DNA of 64,000 nt, taken from NCBI RefSeq assembly GCF_004193775.1, contig NC_041019.1:49513928-49577927 (forward strand), given 5' to 3'. The position numbers and the translations under genes are program-made. Under the pieces are notes generated by a model. That model worked only from the letters and a program-made list of their open reading frames with translations, did no database searches and was not told where the DNA came from. Numbering within the stretch: the first letter of the stretch is position 1; each line of letters starts with the position of its first letter. The stretch comes from Glycine soja. Taxonomy: Eukaryota; Streptophyta; Magnoliopsida; Fabales; Fabaceae. This document shows, in pieces, positions 37,462 to 51,060 of the stretch.

Positions 37462-38839
37462 GGTTCGGTTCAGGTGACGAGTTGTTGAAGGAATATGAAG
37501 TGAAATGGATTTGGGTTTGGCGCAATTATTGGATATTGGAGATTTTCTGAAGGGATTTGCATAAATCTTATCTAATAAGGAACTTCAAGACTCAAGAGCC
37601 ACTAAAAGGAAATGAGTGGAGTTGAAGTGTGTTTGGGACAAAGAAAAAGAGGAGCAATCGATGTGGTCTTGTCGAGTCTCTAAAGAGTATGGCTATTTAA
37701 AGATGCTGGCCACCATTTCCGTGAAGGAGACAATTGCCTTATTTTTTTTATAGCAATATATTTCTTCCTACTCATTATAATTGTTGATTAAGAAAAAAAT
37801 ATTTATTCTAAAATAATTATTATTTTAATTTTTTAATGTAATATTAATTACTTTATTTCAATTATATCTCTTGTGTACTAGGACATTGATTAAGAAAATA
37901 TTTATTAAGAAGAACATAAGAGAGCCTAAAACAATCATGAAGAACATAATTTTATATATTCTAATAAAAATCTCTCTTTTTTCTCTTTAACCAATGTCCA
38001 CTAATTAGCATTTGCCTTAATGACATGGGCTATACTAAAAAATATATATAATTAATGATGGTAAGATTAATTCTGTTTACTGGTTTTTCTTAATATGCAT
38101 AAAACAACCTAGTGCAATCATTACAATGAGACGAAAATAATATTTCCTAATATATTCTTTTTTATTGCATGAAATTTTTTAAAAATTATAGAATTATATA
38201 ATTATGTTGGTCTCAATCTTTATTTAAATAATGATATTTTTTTATATGCTCCATCAATATCATTATGGAAGGCAACAAAACTTTTACTATTTAAATATTT
38301 AACACAGTTATGTAACACAACACAAATTTAAGAATATTGATTAAGGTAGACCACTCTTATATCAATTGATCTATAATAAAGGTTATTTATAACTTTTGGT
38401 TTTTCACTAGATTTAACTAATAAGAAAAGTGTATTAAAAGAACTATATTAGAGAGTGGATTCATTGTTAATTAGTACTCCAATTTTATATATTTTTTAAT
38501 GAAAACAGAGTTAGTGGTGTTGGTATAATTAATAATCACTATCATATACAGTAGGGGGTTAAGGAACTGCGTTATGAACAAGAATGATAGTACGTTTTGA
38601 ATCTAAAGTTTGGTGTTTATGGTAGCCAAACAAACTTTAATGATGTGAAGCGAGTGCGAGACAAGGCGTGATTACTAGAGAAAATTATCAAAGGTGAATG
38701 GACACAAAAACGATTAGTATAGGTATGGTAGGATGGTACGGCGCTATCTCTTGTCTGTACATGAACCTGAAGTATATCAACCGTAGTAATTACAGTATTC
38801 TACGTGCTCATTATTGTAACAAATTGATAAAAAAAAACA

Positions 38840-38841
<2 letters not shown>
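37462..38841. other. CIPK promoter side and AT-rich intergenic sequence
   Basis: About 230 bases upstream of the CIPK start lies a TATA-like string. The rest is AT-rich with no supported gene. Confidence 0.5.
37693..37702 (-). promoter_or_regulatory. Candidate CIPK TATA-like box
   Basis: On the minus strand the sequence reads CTTTAAATAG, about 230 bases before the CIPK ATG. It would place a start near 37660-37670. It is supported by position and sequence only. Confidence 0.35.

Positions 38842-38911
<70 letters not shown>
38842..38911. repeat. (TA)n microsatellite
   Basis: About 70 bases of uninterrupted TA repeat, the longest dinucleotide run in the window. Confidence 0.95.
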
Positions 38912-38912
<1 letters not shown>

Positions 38913-41034
38913 GCGTGATGAAGCTTACTGCTATCTAGATATTTCTTTAAAGTAGCGAATTTTTGTATATGTAAGTAATTCATTATAGAGGAAGTGGTAC
39001 AATAGGAAAAAACATAGATGATGAATTGGTGCGGTTTTTTTGTGTGTTTAATTATCGTAAAATTTCAATGTTGGGAATGGAGAATTCACGATAGTAGCAC
39101 TGTCTTATCTGATTGCTGATTTATAAATTGACATGGTGTGATTTCAGACGAATTTTACATGCATGTGATTTCAACATCAAGTTCTCTGTTTATCTCGGAT
39201 TTGGTTTTCACAATCTCTAGTGACATTCTGAAACGAGTAATTTTACAAGAGTTTCTTACCTCAGCTTCTTAGAATTAGTATCAGTTACTTGTAGATACGG
39301 TAATTGGATTCGCATTATACTTTTTACTTCTATTTGAAGAGAAAGTTGGTGAGTGAGAAAAGCAACCGTTGAATAGTTTTTTTTTTTTTCCCTATTGTTT
39401 GAAATCGACTGTTGCATCATGCATGGTTAAAATTGCTGGTTTTAATCTTGGAGCTTTCATTTAATAAAAATTGAATGTTGTCTCGTTGAATTTATTATCT
39501 ATACAAAAATAAAGATCAACGTTAAAAGCATTTGTTCATTCAATGTGGACTAAGTTAAAAATTACAGCATAAGATGATGATTTTTGCACCAAGAATACTA
39601 ATGACTAGTATACAGCGCGATAAATTATAGACGAAAAACGTAGGGGGGGCATTTGTTTGAATGTATTTCTCAAGGGAAAATTTTCTTTAATTTTTTTTAA
39701 AAAAAGTATGGAAATTACGTAAATTAAAAGAAACAAAAGATGTTAAAAGAAATTATTTTAGTGCTTTATCATACATTAAAAAAAGCAGTTTAAAAAAATA
39801 TCTCAAAACAGTATCTTAAAAGTAATTTTTTTAATACTCAAACAAACGGGGAAACAATAAGTTATTTTCTTTTTTTTTAATCTCATTTAATTAGCAATAT
39901 GTGCTCAATATGTTTGGATGAAGTAGCATTGCACCGACTAATATAAATGCCTCAAAAACTTCATGGTTGGTTACGTAAAGTCGTAAACTATACTATATAA
40001 TGTATCAGAGAGAAGAAAATGTTCACGTAATTAACATTTTGTTGAAGCATCCAATGATTCTTGCTAATCTCTCCAGTTAAAATACATAAATTTGTAAATA
40101 CAGTTATCGAGTTTCAGACTTTCAGTTAAAATACAAAAAATTGTAATTAAAAAATATCTAAAGATATGATACATCGACATCAATATTTTCAAAACAGAAA
40201 GAAAATATATATTTCGAGATATGAAAACTCTGGACATTCAAACTTGAGTGGTCCTTGGCCTTTAGCTTTAGGAGCCCTCATTACCGTACTACAATTGTTC
40301 TACATATGTTACTCAACGTAGTTTCCTGGAAGATAGTATACGGGAAAAAAACAAGTGGAGGGTTCACAAGTCATCAAAAGGCAAGTCATTATCATGCATA
40401 AATCCAAACAGAGTCCATACGTTAAACTTTTTCTGAACCACAAATTAATTACACCAATTGAAGTGGTTCTTCATTAAATATGAAAAAGGAAACTAAAAAA
40501 TAAACAAACTACAATAAGGAAAGAATATCCTTTTTTCCCTGTATATCTTGTGTGTTTACATATTTTTTGTTTTATCCATCAAAATTATTCATTAATGTTG
40601 CTTGGCATATGGAAGTAATTAATATGAAAACTACACAGATAATTTTCCACAAGTATCCCCCCCCCCCCCCCTAAAGTTTAAAACAAAGGAATGCTCCAAA
40701 AATTATTTATTTTGAAGAAACAACCTACATACATACATGGATGAATCATCAATTTGGCTAGTAAAGGAAAATAGAAGGTAAGTTGAATGATGAAGGAAAA
40801 AAGAAATAAAGAAAAGATTGCGGGTTCGATATCCTCAATTAACAAAACTAACGCTAATACAAAAAATTAATTGACACATAGATTGATCGGATAAAAATGT
40901 AAAACGTGCTCAAAACTAGAAAAGTCACATCAGACAAATGTAATTAAGTTTGATGAGTTAAAATTTGAGAAAATAAATTTTAACATAAAAAATGAAAATA
41001 ATTAAGAGAAATGCTAACAACATACTTTCTAACA
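38912..41034. other. AT-rich intergenic sequence
   Basis: It includes a weak MITE candidate at about 39641-39853 and a run of about 15 C near 40656-40671. No gene is supported. Confidence 0.45.
39641..39853. mobile_element. Possible MITE with short inverted ends
   Basis: The left end has GGGCATTTGTTTGAATGTAT and the right end, on the other strand, reads CCCGTTTGTTTGAGTATT. The similarity covers about 20 bases with mismatches. No clear target duplication was found. Confidence 0.35.
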
Positions 41035-41205
41035 TGTTGAGAATGAAACTACTTACACACTTAATAAGGAAGAAGATAGATGAAAGAAGAAGTAGTTTTT
41101 TTATTGATTACTTAATTGCACATACATTCACTTTCTATCTTGCAACACTCATACACAAGTGCCCTTTTATACATCACACATATAGACGCATATATCTAAC
41201 TAACA
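41035..41205 (-). repeat. Possible 3' LTR remnant of the minus-strand copia element
   Basis: Read on the minus strand, the segment starts TGTTAGTTAGATATATGCG, contains TATAAAAGGG and ends CTCAACA, the TG...CA style of a copia LTR. It lies just downstream of the RNase H end. There is no 5' LTR partner in the window to compare with, so this is a guess from position and ends. Confidence 0.3.
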
Positions 41206-41296
41206 TTAATTGATTGGACGACACTCAGTGTATAATTCCAAGCCTTGGACTGGACAACACTCCTCTTGTGTCCATCAAATTAACTACTACTACTCC

Positions 41297-43735
41297 TTAT
41301 CTTGAATGACTCAAAGAGATAACTCCTAACATATCTTTTAGATTTATGAATTTTTCTCCCTTTAAGGTCTTAGTAAAAATGTCTGCAACTTGTAGTTTTG
41401 TCTTGCAGTACTCCAAGATTAGTTTCCCTTTATTCACTTGATCTCTTAGAAAATGAAATTGTGTTTCTATGTGTTTGCTCCTTCCATGTGCAACAGGATG
41501 TTTAGCTAAGTTTATTGTTGATTTGTTATCCATAAATAACTTGACTTCTCCTGATTTCTTCACCTTGATTTCTTGCATCAATGTATCAAGCCATATAGCT
41601 TGACAAGCACTCACTCAAGCTGTGATATGCTCAACTTCACATAAGGATAAAACCACTACAAATTCCTTCTTCAAACACCAAGAGATTGGTGTTCCTCCGC
41701 ACATAAAAACATAACTTGCAGTACTCTTTTGATCGGATTTGTCACCACACCAATCTGAATAAGAGTACCCAAGCAAATAAACTTTTGAGTTGTCACTCCC
41801 TATAGGAAATAGAATTCCATAGTCTAAAGTCCCTTTCACATAGTGAATTATTCTCTTGGCTATTAGTAAGTGAGGCATTCTTGGTGTCTCCATAAATATG
41901 CTTATTAATCCAACACTAAATTCTAAATTAGGTCTGGTGTTACATCGATATCTAAGTGATCCAACGATCTTCTTGAAGTAGGTAGGATTTATAAGTTCCT
42001 CATCCCCTTCCTTCTCAAGTGCCATTCTAGTTTCAACTGCTATAACAATTGAGTTACACTTGAACATGTTGAATTTTTTCAACAAATCAATTGCTTACTT
42101 GGTTTGGTGCATCATAGTACCATTATCTATTGTTTTGAATTCAATCCCAAGAAAGTAGGACAAGAGCCTTAGATCACTTATCTCAAACTCCTTTTTCATT
42201 TTCTTCTTGAACTCTTCAATCTCCCCTTCATTACTTCCAGTCACTTGTAAGTCATCTACATAGAGATAGACTATAAGCAAATTTGTACCGGTGACCACTT
42301 TCAAGACCTTTAGATACACTCCATGCTTAAATGCGCATTTAACAAAGCCTATTTGGTTTAGAAAATTGTCAATTCTTTTGTTCCAAGCACGTAGAGCTTG
42401 CTTGTCATAAGGTAGGTTGACAAGTTCCTATGTTTAATTCTTCTCAATAGAATTTAGCTCTTCTTCGTATTCACCCATTTGGGCTTGTGCATTGCTTCAT
42501 CAAAGCTAATTGAGTCTGATGTAGAAAATAATGCATAATGCACCAATTCTCTTTTTGAGTTTAGTATAGAATTTGACACTACATCAAAGTCATGTAGGGT
42601 TGATGAAATTTGTTTGGTTCTGGTTGATCTCCTAAAACCAGTAACAACACTTGTGCTGGTTTTAACTTCATAAGCTTTATTAAGATCTATCAACTTTTTG
42701 GTTGAACCCTTCTTACTTTTTGTGTTCCAATCCCAACTCTTTGATTCATCAATCACGTATCTACTGATTACAATTTGTTTATGTCTTGGGTCATACAACT
42801 TGTAACCACCTGTAGAATGATATGCTACAAGAACCATCTGCTTACCCTTGTCGTCCAGCTTTCTCCTTAATTGATTTGGCACACATCTGAAGCATATAGA
42901 GCCAAACACTCTAAAGTGAGTCACATTTGATTTGGTGCATGCCCATGCTTGTTCTTGTGTCTTTCCACTTAACCTCTTAGTTGGACTTCTATTTGTAATA
43001 TGAGTAGTAGTGGATGATGTTTCTCCCCATAAATAATTAGGAACTTTCTTACTCTTGAGTATGCTCCTTACCATATTCGTAATGGTTCTGCTCTTTCTCT
43101 CATCAGTGCCATTATGTTGCGGAGTGTACGATGGTGTTACTTCATGCATTATCCCTTCTGCCTCACAAAATTTTTGTAACACATCTGACACATACTCACC
43201 ACCTCCATTTGTTCTTAACACTTTTATATGTTTGCCACTTTGTTTCTCAACCATCCTTTTAAACTTTTTGAACACATCAAATACATCACTCTTCCTTTTA
43301 ATCAAGTAGATCCACACTTTTCTAGTTAAATCATCGATGAAGGAAACAAAATACCTATTTCCACCAAGAGATTTAGTTTGAATAGGGCCACAGACATCTG
43401 AATAGATCACCTCGAACTTATCCATTGATCTGGTTGAAACATTTTGCTTGAAGGTATTTCTAGTATGCTTGCACTCCAAAAATTCCTCACATACTTCACT
43501 TGATACTTGAATGTGTGACAACCCGTGCACTATATTATCCCATGTTCCAAAACATCAATTCCCACCTTAAAGGTTATGTTCCTTGAGTGAGGAGTCTTTA
43601 GAACCAGTCTTTTCTTCCTATCATACACCTTTATCACATTATCCCTCATTTTCATCACAAATCTTTTCTCCAACAATTGGCTAAGGCTTTGAAGATTACT
43701 CTTCATTCTTGACACAAATAGTACATTAGAAATGA
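41297..43735 (-). mobile_element. Truncated Ty1/copia retrotransposon pol fragment
   Basis: On the minus strand the order is the end of the pre-integrase zinc domain (43735-43530), integrase core (43530 to about 42700), the linker to reverse transcriptase (about 42470), a C-terminal part of reverse transcriptase with YVDD (about 42260), and RNase H with SDWCGDKSDQKST (from about 41765) to the end at 41297. Gag and protease are absent. In the integrase the expected RTDNGGE reads RTNGGGE, so the second catalytic Asp is replaced. The polyprotein is broken by a frameshift and stops near 42460, 42095 and 41614. About 90 residues of the reverse transcriptase fingers/palm are missing between the NLPYD and KQALRAW stretches (about 42400). 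It is dead. Confidence 0.9.
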
Positions 43736-46370
43736 AAGATTATTTTTCAATGAAACATTAATTACTTTTTTCACTTATATTATTTATAATATTAATGATA
43801 GATAACAAAATCTATAAATGAATTAATGATGTTACTACTCATTTTCATCTACCTATTGCTTTTTCTTGATATGTGTAAAACAACCTAGGACAACTATTAT
43901 TTTGAGATGGGGGAGTAATAGATAAGAAGTTTATTATTTTACTATTTTTTTATTTTTATTCTTCTATAAATGAATATTAATTATTTATATTAATTAAAAT
44001 TAGATATTATTTTACTAAACTTAAATGTCTTCACACATGTGAAATTTGAGTTGTTAAACGTGAGAGAATGAGAGACACCCCTAATAATACGGAGTAGGAC
44101 ATTAACAATATATTAAGACTGTCAGTAAATGACTATGGATCTAGAAAATTATCATATAATTCTTAAAGATAAATAGTTTCATCTAGTTATAATTACTCAA
44201 CTAAACATTAGGCTTTTGGTGATCTTTCTCGTGAAGATTGTCTACTTAATGGAATTTGAATCTAACACCTATAAAAAAGATGATACTTCATACCAGATCT
44301 TTAACTACTTGTTAATTTGTATCTGTTGTAGCACACATATGTTGTGAAAGTAATTCAATGACTCTCATGATTAATAGAGACCCCTTAACAATCATCTTTA
44401 TAAATATTTAAACTTCATTTTTCTGAGCTTAATTAGGTTACTACCATAACCAACCTTAATTAATTTGTAGTGGTGAGAACTTTATGCCCCCGTTTCATTA
44501 GCATTGCTGTTATAGTGCATGTTTTTAATTACGTAAGCCACCTAATGTATGAAACATAAATTTTTATATGCAATATTTATACTTTGGACTCCAGCGTTTG
44601 TCATGCAGTAAGACAGACAACATCGATATTGGCTAATAAGATAAACAACAGAGTAAAATAGAAGGTTAGACGAACTTTCAATTTTGACTTCGAAAATTGT
44701 CCCAATCTACTCATCAAGAGCCTCTTTATTCTCAAGGGCCACATACTGTTTAAGCCTACGATTAAATCGTTAGATTCCAAATGCTTGCTACTAATATTAA
44801 CATATTTTTTTAACCGAATGAAATATATAAAATACTAATTAAATGCATTAAGCATCACTACCCCTTAATTAGTACAGTACAAGTTTTGCTACGTTCAAGT
44901 AAAGCCTAAAAGGACATGTTCCGGAATGGCATCTATAGAAAATTTATGGTGTTTGTTTTCTATTTTTGAAAATTATATTTTCCTACAAACAAAAGAAAAT
45001 ATTTGAAAATAATAGTTTAAAAAATCTATTTTTAAAACCAATATCTCTTTTTGAGTTTTTTAAATAAAAATAGAACATCTTTATATTTTTGTTTATTAAT
45101 TACGTTCTTTCCTTACACGGTCTCCTCTTCTGTTTTCTTTTTTTTTTTTTTGCTAAATCTCCTCTTCTTCTCCTACTCTTACTCTTCAAGAGTTAATTTT
45201 TGAAAATTATTTTCTATTTTTTTTTAAAAAAACTAACAATTAAAAAATACAATTAAGCGCACCCTCAATCTTGATGGTTTGTCTCTTTAATTAATTTAAA
45301 ACTAGAAGTAACCATTCTGACGTACAAGTGCTTGACATGGCAAGTATAAAAATAGTAAAAACAATAAATAATTACTTTTTATTACTAAAATAAAATGATT
45401 ATTTATTAAATAAAAAATACTAAAAATGAAAAACTAAATGCACTTCTAGTTCTTTCTGTAATCGGCCAATTTTAATACACTAATATCATTTTTATCTGAC
45501 AGTATGCATTGTTATATATTATTTTGTTTTTCTTTTGTCATTATGTATATAGAGACTAGAGTTATGTTTTTATATTCATACTTAGAGTGACATAATATTT
45601 TTAAAAGAGTTTAATAGTGATGTAATCTTAAACAGTTGTTCAATCATAATTAATTATAAATATAGTTTTTAAAATAATTATTATAAAAATTAATAAATTT
45701 ATCATACATAAAGTATAAATAATAAATGATGATTAGATGATGATTTGTATAATCTTTTTTCTCTTTTTAAAATTCCTAAGTACTTGTCTTCGAGGATCTT
45801 CGAAGACTAGGGAGTGCAATAACTAAGAGGGATTGATTCCTTTAATAATCAGTATCTTAATTCTTCAAAGATGGAATAACAAATCACAAAAAGGAAACAA
45901 CTACACGAAAATGACGAAACCTTCTCCCTAGATTCCATTCCACATTAGTGGAATCCCTCCCATTCCTTTAAGGTCAATATAGAAGGGATGCTACAAACCG
46001 TTAAAGCTAGCCAAGTATTTTGATTATTAATTAATTCCACAAGAATCCAAAAATGTCTACTAAAAATGTGCAATGTGGGATCAAAAACTTTAAAATACAA
46101 TAGTGACGATTGATTTTGTCTTGTGCAACGTGCATATGTTAGATTGGAGACCATTTATTAAGAAAAAAAAAAGTATTGATGATATTAAAAGTACAAGAAT
46201 TATTTAATATTTATTTATTTTTAAGTAATTAAAAGTTTTTAAAAGAATGGATTTATAATATCCCTTAGTTCATCTATGTCGTGCATATGGTTGAAAAAAA
46301 ATTATTGTTCTGGATAGGTCTTATAGTCTTATACCCAAATAATCTTGTTAATGGCCAAACGCCTATCAAA
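43736..46370. other. AT-rich intergenic sequence
   Basis: No gene is supported. A diverged inverted-repeat pair at about 44950-44990 and 45225-45265 (GGTGTTTGTTTTC against GGGTGCGCTTAATTG) might be an old MITE, but no target duplication is seen. Confidence 0.45.
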
Positions 46371-46487
<117 letters not shown>

Positions 46488-47818
46488 CTCTTACTTTCTT
46501 AATTCTTTTTAATAAATATGCATATTAAAATTTAAAAATAAACTTCAATTTTTTTTAAAAAAATGTTATTTTATTTTGATGTTCATAAATTTATTTTTTA
46601 CTTAAAAAGAACGTGGGGCTGCGTACATTATATAAAATCAATTCTACTTGCAGCGATATTTTATGCTTGAAGATTTTTTATTTTTTTTTTTTGAGGAAAT
46701 TTTATGCTTGAAGATGTTACCCCTATTTTGTGCTTTTATAATTTCTCTAAACTTTAATGTAGTTTATTGAAATTAATTTTGTCATAAGTTAACTAAACGT
46801 GAAGGACTTAGTATAGATTTAAAATACAATGTGACAATGACAATAAATGAATAAAAATAATGATGATGTCAATGAGTATGACACTGCCCTCTTTTCAAAT
46901 TTGGAACGTTAATTAGGAGTCACAAATTTATTATTTTAAATTCAAAACATCATTTGAAATTCGGGCCCTACACTATGATTACAACAGCTATTCATTGTTT
47001 TATGGTGAAGCATTTGTGAAAATAACATTACTAATTTATTCCTTGTTTTATGAATATTATAACATCACCAACTCATGCCAGCACACCAACAATCGTTGAT
47101 ATGAAAGAAATAGATTCTTCTTTCATTTCGTTGAGAATTTAGATTTGGGGCCCCAATAAATTTGGGCCATTCAGTATATGAAATGGATTTAATGCTAGAC
47201 AGTGATAGATTTGCAAGCCTCTTTACTATCAAAGTGAGTGGGTGGTTGTTGGCCCCTCACTTTGTAATACTAATATAGTGAAAGATGAGCATACACTTAA
47301 ATTTTAGATGGAGGGATGATAGGGAACACTCTCTAATTGTTTTTATAGAGATAAAATCTTATATTACTTACAGAGTTTGAGATTTAGAATAATTTATATA
47401 TATTTTTCTCTCCTAACCTACTACTGAGGTATCTTTTAATCGGACCAAAATTATGACAATTTTTTTATCCATGTCAAAACACTAACACAATTTTATTGAT
47501 ATAAACTTAGGATAAAGATTTATTAAGAAGTGAAATTTATTAAAATTTGACAATGAACAAGAGTGTATTAGAGGAAAATTACTAGGTAATCTGAGATTAC
47601 CAAGTGTTTTAATTAAAAAATAAAATCAACAATTGACTGCACCTCATGTATCGATTAATTAGAGACGGAGTGATCTAAGATTACATATAATTTTTTGTGT
47701 TTAGAAAATATTTTTCTAGTATTTCTTTTTTAGATGTATTAATTGTTAATTTTTTATATCTTTAATTTATTTGAAATTCTACTAATTAATAAGATATCCG
47801 CTTATTTTTCATGCAAGT

Positions 47819-47820
<2 letters not shown>

Positions 47821-47862
<42 letters not shown>
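47821..47862. repeat. (TA)n microsatellite
   Basis: About 42 bases of uninterrupted AT alternation, directly visible. Confidence 0.9.
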
Positions 47863-47865
<3 letters not shown>

Positions 47866-48191
47866 TCTATATATTAACAATATTATAAGTCACATTTATT
47901 GATGAGAAAAAGTATCCATTAAATTATGAGTAGTGTTATGAAATATAAACATCACTTAATCACTTAATTTGGAATATTTCTAGAAAAAAAATGAATTTGT
48001 GACTTTATTAATTAAAATTAACTGATTTAACAATTTTTGTTGATGTTGATAAACTAATTATTATTTTTTATATAGGATAAGAGGTAATAATATTAATGAC
48101 ACCTCCATCAACCGAAATGGAGACAGCATGTAACCCGAATCACTTTTTCTTAGCCAAATTAAGTTCTATAAGATATTTCAGCTGAATATAT

Positions 48192-48307
48192 CTCCTATAA
48201 GATAAGATTTTATTAAATTTTCAAAACTTCGAGATCAATGGACCACCTTCTATAAGATAAGATTTTATTAAATATGTGCAACACTTAGGGATCAATGGAC
48301 CACCTAT
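48192..48307. repeat. 55-bp tandem duplication
   Basis: CTATAAGATAAGATTTTATT occurs at 48195 and again at 48250. Each copy is followed by a diverged spacer and then GATCAATGGACCACCT. The copies differ in the middle. Confidence 0.85.
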
Positions 48308-49744
48308 ATTGCCTTGCTCGATGTAATTTTTGTGCCAAATTGGAACACTTCAAACATTAATATATTAAGTCTTAAAAAATTAATATATTTAGAGAACTAC
48401 TCCATGAGAAATAAAAATAGAAATAGATTAGGTTAAGTCAATTTTTATTTTAAGGATGTATTTGGATAAAAAATTAATTAAGAACTTATTTAATAAACTC
48501 TTATTTATGTTATAAATTTAATAATAAAATTTATTGAAATATTTTTTTAAAAAAAAAAGAAGCAAAACAAGCAATTCTTTCATAGCGATAGGAGAACATC
48601 CATCACAACTAGGAAGCACATAATTAAAGAGCAAACAATCAAGTAATCAACAAATGTTTTGTTCTCTCACAAATTAACAACTAGACATTTCACATCCTCA
48701 CATAACATATCAATTATATTCAAGACATTTAAGAATCTCATAGGCCGAATTTTCTCATTATTAACTCAACCCACAACCAGAAAGAATCACTTTCAATTAT
48801 GTTCTAGGTCACTACTAAACTCACATCGTCTCATAAATCAAATAAAACAAAGCAAAGCAAAATATGTTAGCCTAAAAACAACAAGACCCAACAGATAACT
48901 CCCCAATGTCAGCCTAACATCCTTTCCTACTTGAGAACCTTTTTTACATTTTAAGGGTTTATATAGGTGTGAAGCACCAAAATACAACAAAAAGTCATTA
49001 CCAACAAGTACTCCCGAATCAAGGGATTTGATGTGAAGGTGTCTTTCACACACAATCACACAGGAAACACTATGCTCAAACAGAGCCATATATGAGTAAG
49101 TCTAGCAAACATAAGATACACACACTCTCAATTCCTCACCTACTTCCTCATTTCCTACAAACATTGACTAAGGCATTGGAGTTCATGGAAATGAGCACGC
49201 CGAGCTTGGCTTATAGAGATTCTAATTTTCTTTTTATTGTATATTCTTCTTTTTAGGCTAATACAAAACAAATTATAATAAGAAAAATATGTTTTTTTCC
49301 TTTAAAATAATAAATTTAATTTTCGTCTCTCCAAAAACTTTCATTTGATTAGTGGATTGTTGACATCCCTTACGAAATGTCACATCAGCATTGCACCTTT
49401 GAACATTTTGGTGACATGGCTGCCAAGTGTGATTCGCACGTCACACTTGGGGGTTGTGGAGTGCTAATGTCATGGAGGAATAAGAGGGTGAAGTGGTTGT
49501 GGTACTTATATCTTTGGTGGGTGTGAACCTGATTGGAATGTATTCTTAGGGGTTTTATTCACTTAGCATAAGGCATGCTCTTTTGTACTTGTTTTTTCCG
49601 TTTGAATCTCAGTCCATGCTCTTCCTTTAGGAGTATATGCTATGATTCATGCTTGTATCCTATCTTCTTTGCACTTCTTGTGCTTATCTATAATTAATTA
49701 TTTGGTCGATTAAAAAAAATGATTGCTCCATGACAAATGAATTC

Positions 49745-49925
49745 ATTTTTTTCCTAAGAAAAAATAAAAATTCGACTTTAGTTCATATAAAACTTAAAAT
49801 TTTCATTTTAATCCTTATAAAATTTATAAGTTTGATTTCAGTCCTCGTAAAATTAAAAAAATAATATTATAGTCCTCATAAAATTAAAAGTTTAATTTTT
49901 AGTCCTTATAAAATATTATCTTTTC
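49745..49925. repeat. Degenerate tandem repeat around TAGTCCTTATAAAATT
   Basis: Four or five imperfect copies of a phrase like AGTCCTCATAAAATTAAAAG recur about every 40-45 bases. Such phrases are common inside terminal repeats of plant Mutator-like elements, but I could not define element ends. Confidence 0.55.
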
Positions 49926-50640
49926 ATTTTAATATAACATATTAAACAATATTAAATAAAAATAACATAATATTCATAACTTAATAATACTATTGGTTCT
50001 GTAAAAAAAAACTTAAAAATATTATTGGTAGAGTGAGGGGTGTCAATCAATTTATTTTTATTCTTACACAACCTATAATTTTGTTAAAGTGAGTTATGTG
50101 AACTCAAAACTATTGTGATCAAGACCCAAAAATACATAAGATAATATTGGCCCAACTCAATTTATTAACATAATATATAACATTTACATTACGTATAATC
50201 TTGTTAAAAATATTATGTATCTAATATACTTTTGACCAAATTTGAGAGTTAAATATCATCATGGCAATTGCTAAATACAATTCCCTTATTTGCCAAAAAT
50301 GTACCTTTTTTTTCCTTCTCAAAATTAACCCTTTTCCATAAACTAAATTCTGGAAAGTGAAATTTTAGCACTTTTGGAAACTACTTTTTTGAAGTATTAT
50401 AACACTTTTTGGAAACTATTTTTCGAAAGTCTACCAACGAATCCTTTCTCACAGTACACCACCGTCGAGTATCATGGTCGTCAATACCGCCACGGTGTCC
50501 CAATGTTTCTCTTTGTTGTTGATATGTGCATAACTAAAGAAGAGCAAGTTTCATCTACGTTGTTGAGGTAAGTGAAATCTCATATCAAGTAGAAGTGGGA
50601 AAGTTAAGCACCATATATAAGTGAAAAGAAAATTCATAAA
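49926..50640. other. AT-rich intergenic sequence
   Basis: No gene or element is supported. A 65-codon open frame at 50374-50571 has no recognisable family. Confidence 0.45.
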
Positions 50641-51060
50641 CTTGAATCTTGAGGTTTTGGGTTAAAGTGTAGTGTCAAATTCTCTAGTTGATTTAATTCA
50701 ATTAAGACCTTTATTTTAACATTTTTTTAATTAATTATCATATTGAAATTTTAACTTCACATATATGATTTAATGAGATTTGTCATTAATGGAAGATTAT
50801 TAATTTTTAAAACTTAATATTTTTATATTTTTTAATAAAAGATAATTATAATTAAACTTGAACCTTAAGGTTTTGGGTTAAAGTATGGTGTCAAATTCTC
50901 TAGTTGATCTAATCCAATTATGACCTTTATTTTAACATTTTTTTAATTAATTATCATGTTGAAATTTTAACTTCAAATATATGATTCAATGAGAATGGAA
51001 GATTATTAATTTTTAAAACTTAATATTTTTATATTTTTATAAAAGATAATTATAATTAAA
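50641..51060. repeat. 216-bp tandem duplication
   Basis: Unit 1 (50641-50856) and unit 2 (50857 to about 51060) share long identical stretches such as GGTTTTGGGTTAAAGT and GTGTCAAATTCTCTAGTTGA. Unit 2 lacks about a dozen bases near its middle. The high identity suggests a fairly recent duplication. Confidence 0.92.

Larger units (their letters stand above)
46488..49735. other. AT-rich intergenic sequence
   Basis: It contains a TA run at 47821-47862 and a 55-bp tandem duplication near 48195. No gene is supported; the short open frames near 48659-49089 lack any family signal. Confidence 0.5.

Noticed and set aside
37000..37525. Several long frames overlapping the CIPK N-terminal half
   Set aside because: They are shadows of the high-GC kinase coding sequence and have no independent motif.
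38698..38983. Open frames with Ile-Tyr repeats
   Set aside because: They are translations of the TA microsatellite.
44948..45265. Possible MITE with GGTG/GGGTGCGC ends
   Set aside because: Only partial end similarity and no flanking duplication.
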